From Solirubrobacterales bacterium (GTDB lineage: Bacteria; Actinomycetota; Thermoleophilia; Solirubrobacterales; 70-9): DNA of 50,881 nucleotides. Positions 17,189 to 25,493 of this stretch are shown here, piece by piece. The translations under genes were made by a program, and so were the position numbers. Each line of letters begins with the position of its first letter. The stretch's first letter is position 1. The notes below the pieces were generated by a model. That model was not told the DNA's origin, ran no database searches, and saw only the letters and a list, made by a program, of their open reading frames with translations. The stretch lies in the NCBI GenBank assembly GCA_020438445.1, contig JAGQUO010000005.1, positions 1-50,881 on the forward strand, in the 5' to 3' direction.

Positions 17189-19570
17189 TCAGCGGCAGTT
17201 GTCGCGGCGGGGGACCGGCGGAAACGGGAGGTCGGCCACCACTGCCGTCTCGAGATAGTCGTTCTCGCGGGCGTCGCCCGATCCCGGCGCCAGGGCAGCG
17301 CCGATCGCGCGCAGCTCGGAGCGGGGGCCGTCGGGGGCCGCCCAGGGAGCGAGCCCGAGGAACTCGCGCTTCGGGCCTGCGTAGACCTCGTAGGGAGCGG
17401 GGTCCTCGGGGAGGAAGCGGTCGTTGCCGACGTAGTTGCAGCTCGCCTTCGCGGGCTTGACGCCGCGCGGCCCCTTCAGCCCGCGCTGGGTTATCGCCGT
17501 CTGGCCGTCGAAGACGAGGTCCGCGAGGTTCCCGACCATGTGCGGGGTGACGTTGTAGTCGAACCTCACCGTCGGGTCGGCAACGGCCCTCCAGGTCGAC
17601 GACATCCACTCGAGCGGCTGCCACTCGCCCGGCGTGGCCCAGAGCCCGGGGTTGGCCTCGTCCTGCATCACGACGTTGGCACCGAGCGCGTCGAGGCAGT
17701 ACATGTAGTAGCTGGACGTGTCCGAGCAGGGATCGATGCCGGGTCCGGGAGCCTCGCCGAACGGGGTCACCGGGCCGCCGTCGTAGACGAACGCGGGCAG
17801 GCTCGTCGCGAACGACATCCGCGCCTGCGTGCCGGGGATGCGATAGGGCCGGACGTTCTCGATCGCGTCGGGGCCCGTGCTCGGCCCCGGGGTCAGGCTG
17901 ATCAGGTTCTCGATGTCCGTCAGCGGCACCTTCTTGTTGCTGGCGACGACGTTTCGGAGCGGTCGCGGCCCGTCCGGCGTCACGTTCTCCGGTCCCCACA
18001 TGAACGCCTCGTTGTAGACCTCCGGGCCGGTGGCGACGAAGGCGCTCTGCGGGTCCTTCACGTCCGGGTCGGCGAACTCGTCGATCTCCGCCGGATCGAC
18101 CGATTCGCGGAACTCGGCCTGGTTGTTCGAGCCGAGGATGTAGACGCCGTAGCGGCGCGCGAGATCGCTGAACGTCTGCATCCAGCCGCGCGCGAACGTG
18201 TCGGTGCCGGCCACGAACGCCTGCGAGAAGCCGGGGACCCCGTCGAAGCGGTCCGCATAGGCGGATTCCTGGGAGGCGTAGGCGGCATCGAGCGTGCCGA
18301 GCGCCACCGCTACGCCGCACGGCGACGGAATCCCCTCGCAGCCGGGGATGTTGCCCGGATCGGAGAAGATCTCGCGCGTCTCGGCCCCACGCGAGCCGGT
18401 CGCCAGCGTCATCAACCCGACGTCCTCGTTCAGCGCGACCACGTTCGGTCGCTTCCCGGCCAGGTGCGGCACGACGTAGTCGCGGATCATGCACTCGATC
18501 TTCCGGCGGAAGGACCGGTAGCTGACGACGTTCGTCAGGTCCTGCTTGTACTGCAGCGCGAAGACCCGCGGCGCCCCCTTGGCGGGGTGGAGGTTGACGA
18601 CGGGCCTGGCGAGGTTGTCGGCGCGCAGGCCGGCGCATGCGCGCTTCGACGGCGCCCGGGGGACCGGGGGCGGGTCCGGCTCGACCGCCTTCGCCGCGCG
18701 GCGCGCGACGGCCGGATCGTTGGCGATCAGCGCGTCGGCGCCCGAGCGCGTGGCCTTCCGGACCGGAGCGCGCTCGTCGAACGTGAACGGGACGACCTGG
18801 AGGCCCTTCGCGTGGGCTTCCGTGATCAGCTCGCGGCTGACCGGCCACTGCGGAGAGATGTAGTCGAACCCGCTCGCATCCGCGATCGCGGCCGCCACGC
18901 CGTTGGTGCTCTGGAAGCTGAGGTACGAGTATTCGACGGCATCGAAGTACGCGTCGGCCTGGAACGGCGTCAGGTTCCCGGGCAGGAAGCTCTGGAGGAT
19001 CAGATCGGAGGGTGGGAACCCGCTCTGCTCGATCTGCTGCGCCATCGCGGTCACGAAGCCGCTCGTCGGGTCGTAGTCGGGATCGGTCGGATAGTTGTTG
19101 ACCTCGAGGTTGACCCCGACTCCCTTGCGCTTCGCCAGCGCGAGCGCCTGGACCATCGTCGGCACCTTCGCTCGGCGATCATCACGCCGGCCGAGGTGCC
19201 GAGAGACCTCGTCGGTGCCGAGGATGTCGATCTCGCAGTCGCGGCGGATCTCGGCCAGCGTCCGGTCGGAGACGAGCCCCGTGCAGGTCGTCGTCCGCTT
19301 CAGGGAAGCATCGTGCATGATCACGGCGCGGCCGTCGGCCGTCATCCGCGTGTCCATCTCGAGGACGAAACCCTTCTTCGCCGCATGCCGGAAGGCCGGC
19401 AGCGAGTTCTCGGGGTAGGCCGGACGCAGCTCTCCACGGACGGTCTTGAGCGGCCCGCCGCGATGGGCGTGGACGTAGGGCGAAGCGAGCGCCGTGGAGG
19501 CGCAGGCCAGCGCCACGACGATGCCCGCGATCATTGCGCCCGCGGTCCGGGCGGCTCCGGCACTCCTCAT
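17189..19570 (-). CDS. Secreted glycerophosphodiester phosphodiesterase fused to a carbon-nitrogen-hydrolase-like domain
   Basis: 793 aa. ATG 19570 is chosen for its AGGAG five bases upstream. A signal peptide (1-30) precedes a GDPD domain: HAHRGG (His34/His36), PENSLPAF, LEMDTRMT and VIMHD, ending near residue 295 with GADALIANDP. GDPDs release glycerol-phosphate from deacylated phospholipids. After a Pro-rich linker, residues ~320-780 resemble a nitrilase-fold amidohydrolase: VVALNED (candidate Glu), NVVASNKK (candidate Lys) and DPCSDTSSYYMYC before LGANVV (candidate nucleophile Cys). The second assignment rests on the order and context of the triad, so is less certain. The architecture is unusual. 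Confidence 0.75.
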   Translation of the reverse strand: MRSAGAARTAGAMIAGIVVALACASTALASPYVHAHRGGPLKTVRGELRPAYPENSLPAFRHAAKKGFVLEMDTRMTADGRAVIMHDASLKRTTTCTGLVSDRTLAEIRRDCEIDILGTDEVSRHLGRRDDRRAKVPTMVQALALAKRKGVGVNLEVNNYPTDPDYDPTSGFVTAMAQQIEQSGFPPSDLILQSFLPGNLTPFQADAYFDAVEYSYLSFQSTNGVAAAIADASGFDYISPQWPVSRELITEAHAKGLQVVPFTFDERAPVRKATRSGADALIANDPAVARRAAKAVEPDPPPVPRAPSKRACAGLRADNLARPVVNLHPAKGAPRVFALQYKQDLTNVVSYRSFRRKIECMIRDYVVPHLAGKRPNVVALNEDVGLMTLATGSRGAETREIFSDPGNIPGCEGIPSPCGVAVALGTLDAAYASQESAYADRFDGVPGFSQAFVAGTDTFARGWMQTFSDLARRYGVYILGSNNQAEFRESVDPAEIDEFADPDVKDPQSAFVATGPEVYNEAFMWGPENVTPDGPRPLRNVVASNKKVPLTDIENLISLTPGPSTGPDAIENVRPYRIPGTQARMSFATSLPAFVYDGGPVTPFGEAPGPGIDPCSDTSSYYMYCLDALGANVVMQDEANPGLWATPGEWQPLEWMSSTWRAVADPTVRFDYNVTPHMVGNLADLVFDGQTAITQRGLKGPRGVKPAKASCNYVGNDRFLPEDPAPYEVYAGPKREFLGLAPWAAPDGPRSELRAIGAALAPGSGDARENDYLETAVVADLPFPPVPRRDNCR

Positions 19571-19666
19571 TCCGTCTCCTCTCCCCACGAAGTCGCTCGA
19601 GTCTAGTCGGGCCGGCGCGGATCGACGTCACTTGATCTCTCGCCGAGGGCGGCTAGCTTCGGCGTC

Positions 19667-20308
19667 GTGCCCTTCCTCCTCCCGGCCCTGGTCCTGCTCG
19701 CCGTGGCGGCCCTCGTCGCGGTCGTGATGCAGGCCGGGCTCCCCCGTCTCGCCGAACGGCGGATCGCGACTCGGCTGACCGAGTCGGGAGGGTCTGCGGA
19801 GGTCCGGGTCGACGCGATGCCGGCGCTGCGCCTCCTCCGCAACCGGGGTGACAGGCTGCTCGTCCGCGGCGGCGGACTGACGATCGGCCTGACCGGCGGA
19901 TCAGGGTCTGCGGGCCTCGGCGCCCTCGACGGCTTCGGCGAGGTCGACATCGAGCTCGTCGACCTCGCGGCGGGGCCTTTCGATGTGGCCGCCTTCGTCC
20001 TCGTCCGCCGCGCGGGCGGGCCCTACGCGATGGCCGCCGAGGGATCGGTCAGCGGCGCCGGGCTGGCCCGGATCGGCGAAGGGTGGTTCCGCGAGATGGT
20101 GCCCGGCGGTGCCCTGATCAGCTCCGTCGCCGGCACCGTCCCGATCGGCTCGCGACGCCTGCCGGTGGCGATCGAGGTCGAGCTCCACAGCGAGGCCGGA
20201 GGCCTCCGGGTCGGCTCCGGTGGCGGGCGGGTCGCAGGCTATCCGGCGGGCCCGATCGCGACCGCGATCGCCGCCGCGGTCGCGCGCCGGCTCGAGATCG
20301 CCGCGTAG
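19667..20308 (+). CDS. LmeA/DUF2993-like phospholipid-binding protein
   Basis: 213 aa from GTG 19667. One N-terminal hydrophobic segment (residues ~2-22) acts as anchor or signal. It is followed by a leaf-like beta-rich domain with AERRIATRL, the D-M-P-A-L-R-L motif and a C-terminal IPIGSRRLPVAIEVEL-like strand set. This order matches the DUF2993 (LmeA) family of mycobacterial envelope proteins that bind phosphatidylinositols. Divergent from the secreted GDPD fusion 96 bp away and just upstream of a lysozyme, so an envelope role is plausible. Confidence 0.55.
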   Translation: MPFLLPALVLLAVAALVAVVMQAGLPRLAERRIATRLTESGGSAEVRVDAMPALRLLRNRGDRLLVRGGGLTIGLTGGSGSAGLGALDGFGEVDIELVDLAAGPFDVAAFVLVRRAGGPYAMAAEGSVSGAGLARIGEGWFREMVPGGALISSVAGTVPIGSRRLPVAIEVELHSEAGGLRVGSGGGRVAGYPAGPIATAIAAAVARRLEIAA

Positions 20309-20363
20309 GAGGTCCGGCCGGCGTCGTGAAAACTATCCGCCCGGAGTCGTGTTGCAGCACTCG

Positions 20364-21116
20364 ATGAGACGAACCACCATCCTGGCGCTGGCGCTGACCA
20401 CGCTGCTCCTCGGCGCGGCGCATCCAGCCGCCGGCGCCGAGCGCAGGCCCGTCAAGGGCATCGACGTCTCCCGTTTCCAGGGCAGGATCGCCTGGAATCA
20501 GGTGGGCAAGTCGAAGATCCGCTTCGCCTACCTCGCCGCGAGCCGCGGCTACGGCCGCGACTGCACGGTGGTCCCCGAGGAATGCGGCCGCGACCCGTGG
20601 TTCGACCGCAACTACGGGAAGGCGAAGGACGCCGGGCTGCGGGTCGGGGCCTATCACCGCGCGTTCGCCGCCGGGCCCGGCCGCGAGAACGCGAAGCTCG
20701 ATGCCCGCCGCGAGGCCAACCGCTTCGTCAACGTCGTCGGAAAGGTGAGGCGCAACGACCTCCGCCCCGTTCTCGACGTCGAGCACCCGTTCCGGCGGCT
20801 CGACGAGGCGACGCTGCGGATCTGGATCCGGACCTGGATGAAGCGCGTGGAGAAGAAGTTGGGGGTGAAGCCGCTGATCTACACCAACGCCTCGAGCTGG
20901 GCCGCCACCGGCGACACCACCTGGTTCGCCGACAACGGGTATCCGCTCTGGGTCGCCAACTTCGACGTGCCGAGGCCGCTGGTGCCGGCGCAGAACTGGG
21001 CCGGGAAGGGATGGACCGTCTGGCAGTACACGAGCAGCGGCCGCGCCCGCGGCATCGATGGCCCGGTCGACCGCAATCGGCTCCGGAAGGGCTTCGGCAA
21101 GCTCGAGCCGCGCTGA
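20364..21116 (+). CDS. Secreted GH25-family lysozyme
   Basis: 250 aa with a signal peptide (residues 1-24, A-A-G-A cleavage region). The GH25 barrel begins KGIDVSRFQG (Asp34). The catalytic pair is in RPVLDVEH (Asp138, Glu140), and the C-terminal strand WTVWQYTSSG is diagnostic. GH25 enzymes cut the beta-1,4 link between MurNAc and GlcNAc in peptidoglycan. ATG 20364 gives a proper signal peptide; upstream in-frame starts would fuse unrelated residues. Lies 55 bp after the LmeA-like gene; probable role in wall remodelling. Confidence 0.9.
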   Translation: MRRTTILALALTTLLLGAAHPAAGAERRPVKGIDVSRFQGRIAWNQVGKSKIRFAYLAASRGYGRDCTVVPEECGRDPWFDRNYGKAKDAGLRVGAYHRAFAAGPGRENAKLDARREANRFVNVVGKVRRNDLRPVLDVEHPFRRLDEATLRIWIRTWMKRVEKKLGVKPLIYTNASSWAATGDTTWFADNGYPLWVANFDVPRPLVPAQNWAGKGWTVWQYTSSGRARGIDGPVDRNRLRKGFGKLEPR

Positions 21117-21151
21117 GGCGGCCAGGGGCGCCGATCTGCCAAGGTTGGCGC

Positions 21152-21637
21152 ATGAGCAGCGAAGAACAGGGGACCCAGGGTGAGTCGATCACTGCCGACG
21201 GCCTGCGGGAGCTGAGGGCCGAGGTCGAGCACCTCGAAGGCCCGGCCCGCAGGGAGATGGCCGAGCGGATCAAGGCGGCGCGCGAGCTCGGCGACCTCAA
21301 GGAGAACGCCGACTATCACATCGCCAAGGAGGATCAGGCGCACCTCGAGACCAAGATCAAGCGCCTGCGCGAGCGGCTCCGGGACGCGGTCGTCGTCGAG
21401 GTCGACGACGACTCCGACACGTTCGCGTTCGGGCGGACGGCCGAGATCCTCGACGACGCCGGCAAGACGCACACCTGGACGCTCGTCGGTCCGACCGAGG
21501 CCGACATGAGCGCCGGCAGGCTCTCGGCCGAGTCGCCGGTCGGGCAGGCTCTGCGCGACGGTCGCGTGGGCTCCGACATCGTCGTCGAGACGCCGCGCGG
21601 AAACCGGACCTTCACGATCAGCAAGCTGGTCGGCTGA
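21152..21637 (+). CDS. greA: GreA/GreB-type transcription elongation factor
   Basis: 161 aa. The N-terminal coiled coil carries ARELGDLKENADYHIAKE, whose acidic tip (Asp/Glu) enters the RNA polymerase secondary channel and stimulates cleavage of backtracked RNA. The C-terminal FKBP-like domain contains the conserved SPVGQALRDGRVGS segment and ends FTISKL. ATG 21152 sets a normal family length. The gene may be one of several greA paralogues in the genome, so the symbol is by family rather than orthology. Confidence 0.88.
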   Translation: MSSEEQGTQGESITADGLRELRAEVEHLEGPARREMAERIKAARELGDLKENADYHIAKEDQAHLETKIKRLRERLRDAVVVEVDDDSDTFAFGRTAEILDDAGKTHTWTLVGPTEADMSAGRLSAESPVGQALRDGRVGSDIVVETPRGNRTFTISKLVG

Positions 21638-21659
21638 CCGAGACGATCCCGGCGGCTCG

Positions 21660-22694
21660 ATGAGGATCCAGCTCGTCACCCAGATGTGGCCGAGCCCGGA
21701 GAACCCCGATCTCGGCAGCTTCCTCGTGCCGCTGGCCGGTGAGTTCGAGCGCCGCGGGCACGACGTCGAGGTGTCCGCGATCAGCCGCCGGGGCGGAGCG
21801 CCGACGAAGTACGCGCGACTTCTCGGCGCCGCCATCGCCGACGCGAGACGGATGCGGCCGGACGTCGTCTTCGCTCACTTCCTGTTCCCGGCCGGTGCCG
21901 CCGGGATCGCCGCCTCGGTCGCCGGCCGCTGCCCGCTGGTGGTGATGGCACACGGCACTGACGTAGCGAACCTGACCGAGATCCGCGGCGTCCGGGCGGC
22001 GACCGGGCCCGTGGTTCGCCGCGCATCCGCGGTGATCTCGAACTCACGATGGCTGGCCGAGCGGCTGGCCGCCTCGATTCCCGCGGCGGCGGCGAAGACC
22101 GAGATCGCCGACTGCGGCATCGACCTCGAGGCCTTCGCGCCCGGCGATGCCGGCGCCGCCCGCCGCGAGCTCGGCTGGGAGGGCGACGGGCCGGCATTCC
22201 TCTGCGTCGGCTCGCTGATCGAGCGTAAGAACGTGACCGCGCTCGCGGACGCGTTCTCGAAGCTCGGCCGCGGCCGCCTCGCCTTCGTCGGCGACGGCCC
22301 GCTGCGGTCCCGGCTGGAAGGGCTGCCCGGGGTCAGGGTCGTCGGCCGGATCCCCCAGAGCGAGGTCCCACGGTGGGTGGCGGCGTGCGACGTGCTCTGC
22401 CAGCCGTCACTGATCGAACCGTTCGGTCAGGCGACGCTGGAGGGCATGGCGATGGAGCGGTCGGTCGTCGCGACGGCGAACGGCGGGCCTCCGGAGTTCG
22501 TCCCGCCCGAGGCGGGCGTGCTCGTCGATCCCGGCGACCCGGGAGCACTGCTCGCGGCCCTCGAACGGGCCGCGGCGATGCCGTCACCGAATCCGGCGGC
22601 GCGCGAAGCCGCCCGCCGTCACGACGTCAAGGTCGAGGCGGCGAAGATGCTGGAAGTGCTCGAGCGCGCTGTCGCGCGCCGTTCGCCTCAGTAA
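21660..22694 (+). CDS. GT4-family glycosyltransferase
   Basis: 344-aa cytosolic GT-B enzyme. The N-terminal domain starts MRIQLVTQMWPSPENPDLGSF and includes VVMAHGTDV. The C-terminal domain carries FLCVGSLIERKN (donor-phosphate Arg/Lys) and the E-x7-E donor motif in EPFGQATLEGMAME. Family members retain anomeric configuration with nucleotide-sugar donors; the product is unknown. It starts 22 bp after greA; its end overlaps the convergent DUF6458 gene by seven bases. Confidence 0.85.
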   Translation: MRIQLVTQMWPSPENPDLGSFLVPLAGEFERRGHDVEVSAISRRGGAPTKYARLLGAAIADARRMRPDVVFAHFLFPAGAAGIAASVAGRCPLVVMAHGTDVANLTEIRGVRAATGPVVRRASAVISNSRWLAERLAASIPAAAAKTEIADCGIDLEAFAPGDAGAARRELGWEGDGPAFLCVGSLIERKNVTALADAFSKLGRGRLAFVGDGPLRSRLEGLPGVRVVGRIPQSEVPRWVAACDVLCQPSLIEPFGQATLEGMAMERSVVATANGGPPEFVPPEAGVLVDPGDPGALLAALERAAAMPSPNPAAREAARRHDVKVEAAKMLEVLERAVARRSPQ

Positions 22695-22906
22695 CGGTCC
22701 TGCGGATACCGCGGGTCGGGCGGGACCTCGTCGCGCCGCCGCGAGTAGCCGAAGGCGTAGATGGCGCCGACGACGAAGGCGACGACCCCCACGATCATCA
22801 GGATCAGCCCGACCACGGTGAGATCGACGGCGTCCCACTGATCCTTGACGGCGTAGCGGAGGATCGCGCCGACCGCAATCAGCAGCAACCCCATTCCCAT
22901 CGTCAT
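22688..22906 (-). CDS. DUF6458-like two-TM membrane protein
   Basis: 72 aa with two hydrophobic segments (about 4-17 and 28-49) separated by a short polar loop, and a charged C-terminal tail rich in Arg, Asp and Pro. The start MTMGMGLLLIAVGAILRYAV matches the DUF6458 pattern widespread in actinobacteria. Function unknown. Its stop overlaps the GT4 gene on the other strand. Confidence 0.7.
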   Translation of the reverse strand: MTMGMGLLLIAVGAILRYAVKDQWDAVDLTVVGLILMIVGVVAFVVGAIYAFGYSRRRDEVPPDPRYPQDRY

Positions 22907-22997
22907 TTCCCTCTACCTCCCGTCGCCGTGGTGCGGATGCAGGCCAAGGCTACCCGGGGGAAGCGACGCGAAACCGGTGCCCCCCGGCGGCGGCCGG

Positions 22998-23630
22998 TCA
23001 GGCTGCGGCGGCATGCGCCCCCGCTTCGAGCAGGGCGGCGACGAGGAGGTGTGCGCCGGAGCCGACCCCGAGGGTCCAGTAGCGGCGGAAGCTGCGGCGG
23101 GCCCGGAGGTCGGTGGTGGCGGTGCGCATCGTCCCCCGGAGCTGGCTGCGTCCGCCCGGAAGCGGGACCGCCGAGAGCGCGTAGACGGTCTTGGCCCACC
23201 CCGGCTCGGCGAAGCCGGCGAAGTCGCCGGGCGCCACGCGCCGGTACTCGATCACGGGCCGCCAGAACCGTCCCACGAGCCCGAGCGCGATCTCTCGCGG
23301 GCGCTCGCCGAGCAGCACCCAGTCGCCGTCGCCGGGCTCCGTCCCGCCCGCCATCGCTCGCAGGCTCAGCGTCTCGGGGCGCGGTGGCATGCCCCGACCG
23401 CGCGCCACCCGCGCGACCAGCTCCGGCGCAGCCCGGGCGGCGCCGAGGATGCCGACGAGCGGCCGGCTGCGCCCGAGCGCGATCAGGTCGACGTCGAGGA
23501 GCGCCTGCCAGGCCGCATCCGCTCCCGCATCGGACTCACGGGCGATGGTGTCGGAGACGTCGAAGCGTGGCAACAGGACCTGCTCCAGCGGAGCTGCCTC
23601 CACCTCGTCCGCCTCGATCTCCCCGGTCAT
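22998..23630 (-). CDS. Hypothetical protein, possibly SRPBCC-fold
   Basis: 210 aa from ATG 23630. It contains LLPRFDVSDTI near the start, then WVLLGERPREIALGLVGRFW, VIEYRRVAPGDF and WAKTVYALSAVPLPGGRSQL, a beta-strand arrangement like SRPBCC/START-type proteins, and ends in a hydrophobic C-terminal helix reading LGVGSGAHLLVAALLEAG. A longer start would run into the divergent CBS gene. Ligand and role are unknown; the C-terminal helix could tether it to the membrane. Confidence 0.6.
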   Translation of the reverse strand: MTGEIEADEVEAAPLEQVLLPRFDVSDTIARESDAGADAAWQALLDVDLIALGRSRPLVGILGAARAAPELVARVARGRGMPPRPETLSLRAMAGGTEPGDGDWVLLGERPREIALGLVGRFWRPVIEYRRVAPGDFAGFAEPGWAKTVYALSAVPLPGGRSQLRGTMRTATTDLRARRSFRRYWTLGVGSGAHLLVAALLEAGAHAAAA

Positions 23631-23739
23631 CCGGAGAGAGTCGCAATCCTCCGATTCGCCCTCATCAGTAGCCAGTACCGAGCGGATCGCGTCCTCAGTT
23701 CCGATGATGCCCCGGACCCCGGTTCCTAGGCTCGCCGGT

Positions 23740-24168
23740 ATGAGCACCGACATTGATCCCAGCGCCGAGCGCACGCTTCCCGAGTGGCTCTCCGGCCGCT
23801 ACGTCGACGACTTCGCCAACGTCGGAATCCTCAGCTGCCCCGCCGAGGCGCCGCTCGAGGAGGTCGCATGGCTGATGGCTGACAACCGGGTCCACGCCCT
23901 CGTCGTCGAGGGCGACGACCGGAACCCGCCCGTCATCTCCGACTCCGATCTGATCGCGGCCGTGGGCTCCGGGCACTTCGACGAGCTCAGCGCTCGCGAC
24001 GTCGCCGGCACCGAGGCCGTCAGCATCAGCCGGAGCGACACCCTCGAGCGTGCGACTCAACTGCTCACCGAGCACTCGGTCACCCACCTGGTCGTCCGCG
24101 ATGACCGCTGGCAGCCCGTGGGCATCCTCTCGACCCTCGACGTCGCGAAGGCGATCTCGGGACGCTGA
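23740..24168 (+). CDS. CBS-domain pair protein
   Basis: 142 aa comprising little more than two CBS motifs. The first runs from about residue 25 (NVGILSCPAEAPLEEVAWLM) and the second from about 90 (AVSISRSDTLERATQLLTEH), ending VGILSTLDVAKAI. CBS pairs bind adenosyl ligands such as AMP, ATP or SAM and act as energy or redox sensors; the stand-alone form suggests interaction with another protein. Divergent from the SRPBCC-like gene by 109 bp. Confidence 0.88.
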   Translation: MSTDIDPSAERTLPEWLSGRYVDDFANVGILSCPAEAPLEEVAWLMADNRVHALVVEGDDRNPPVISDSDLIAAVGSGHFDELSARDVAGTEAVSISRSDTLERATQLLTEHSVTHLVVRDDRWQPVGILSTLDVAKAISGR

Positions 24169-24190
24169 TCGGCCGTCGGGCTCAGCGTCC
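24160..24190. terminator. Bidirectional hairpin at convergent stops
   Basis: GGACGCTGA (24160-24168) and TCAGCGTCC (24182-24190) form a perfect 9-bp stem with a 13-base loop. The two stems are the last codons and TGA stops of the CBS gene and of the convergent GNAT fusion gene, so the hairpin serves both transcripts. Confidence 0.65.
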
Positions 24191-25462
24191 GAGGGTGCGC
24201 TGGAACTCGCGGGCCTTCGCCGCCAGCCCCGACAGGAGGCCGCGCACCTCGGCGATCCCCGCCCTGAGCTCGGGATCGCCGGCTTCGATCGGAAGCATCG
24301 AGTCCTGCAGCTCGGCGAGAATCAGGTCGGCCTCGCCGGCCGCCGCCACCGCCCGGTCGACGAAGGACTTGACCCCCTGGGAGGGCCGGCCGGCCTGCGG
24401 CTCCTCGGCGTCAGGAACCTCCACTCCGGTCCGGTCGGCGAACTGGGCCGCCGTCCGCTTGCACCTGCCGAAGGCCTTCTGCACCGGCGCAAACAGCTCG
24501 GCCTCGAGCCGGTCCGCGGGTGCGACCGTCAACAGCTCGTAGGCCTCCGTCAGACACGCTCTCGCCAAGGCGAGCTGCTCCCCGGCCGAGCCGAGCTCGG
24601 CGAGGATCCGCTCTCTCGACTCGCCGAGGGTGATCGCCATGGGCGGAAAGTGTTGGGAGCACGCGGGCGGCCGGGTCGGCACAGACGGACCGCCCGCATC
24701 CCCGGCGGGGAGCCGGATCATCTCCATCGACACCCAGACCGGGCGGAAGCCGAGTCTGCCGTAGAGCTCCTTCGGGCGGTCTTCGTCGTCGGCCCCGATC
24801 CAGAGATCGGTGACGGCCCCCGCCGCGCCGATCGCCACGTGGGTGATCGCCGTCCCGAGCCCCTGCCCGCGGTGGGCGGCATCGACGTAGACCTGCGTGA
24901 TCTCAGCCGATCCGCCGATCTGCTCGAGCTGGGCGAACCCGGCGAGCTCGCCGCCGCGGCGGACCGAGAACACGCGGGCGCCGTGCCGGCGCGCCACCTC
25001 GCGCGCCTGGGCTTGGTACCCGCTCGGTTCCTGACCGGGGAAGTCCTCCTCGTGCCATGCGCGCCGAAGCCGGTTGACCTCGTCGTAGGCGACCTCCACG
25101 ACCTCGAGCTCCGGCGCCGGCCCGGGGTCGACCCGATGCCGCATGTAGACGAGCCGGAACGTCCGCCATCCGAGAGCGGCGAACTCGGCGCGATGCGGCT
25201 CGGCGGCCTCGACGTCCTCGAAGTCGATCTTGCGATGCGCGGCATCGGCGAGCGCTGCATCGGCCGCCGCGACCAGATCGGCGGTCCCCATGCGCGGCTC
25301 TTCCTCGACCCGGAGGACGTTGTAGTCCCAGTAGTCGGGAAACCCGGTCGCGCGGAGGACGGTCCCGTGTGCCCAGGGCTCGGCGATGTCGCATACGGCC
25401 GCCTGGCGCTCGTGTGTCCAGGCGATCGCCCGCTCGCGCTCTTCGTCGCCTCGCATGGCCAT
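24182..25462 (-). CDS. GNAT acetyltransferase with extra C-terminal helical domain
   Basis: 426 aa from ATG 25462. Residues ~1-100 are a degenerate N-terminal GNAT-like half; ~130-265 hold the acetyl-CoA motif A, seen as TQVYVDAAHRGQGLGTAITH (R-G-Q-G-L-G binds pyrophosphate), followed by LYGRLGFRPVW. After a Pro-rich linker, residues ~275-426 are an alpha-helical region beginning MAITLGESRERILAELG that resembles an independent protein. There is no stop between the parts, and ATG 24640 at the junction lacks a ribosome site. It is read as one fused protein; two genes that lost a stop is the alternative. Substrate unknown. Confidence 0.72.
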   Translation of the reverse strand: MAMRGDEERERAIAWTHERQAAVCDIAEPWAHGTVLRATGFPDYWDYNVLRVEEEPRMGTADLVAAADAALADAAHRKIDFEDVEAAEPHRAEFAALGWRTFRLVYMRHRVDPGPAPELEVVEVAYDEVNRLRRAWHEEDFPGQEPSGYQAQAREVARRHGARVFSVRRGGELAGFAQLEQIGGSAEITQVYVDAAHRGQGLGTAITHVAIGAAGAVTDLWIGADDEDRPKELYGRLGFRPVWVSMEMIRLPAGDAGGPSVPTRPPACSQHFPPMAITLGESRERILAELGSAGEQLALARACLTEAYELLTVAPADRLEAELFAPVQKAFGRCKRTAAQFADRTGVEVPDAEEPQAGRPSQGVKSFVDRAVAAAGEADLILAELQDSMLPIEAGDPELRAGIAEVRGLLSGLAAKAREFQRTLGR

Positions 25463-25493
25463 GCCAGGCAGACTATGGCGCCACGCCCGGATC

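Noticed and set aside
23191-23739. Upstream extension of the CBS protein frame
   Set aside because: It is antisense to the SRPBCC-like gene and Pro/Ser/Arg-rich without any domain; ATG 23740 begins the conserved protein.
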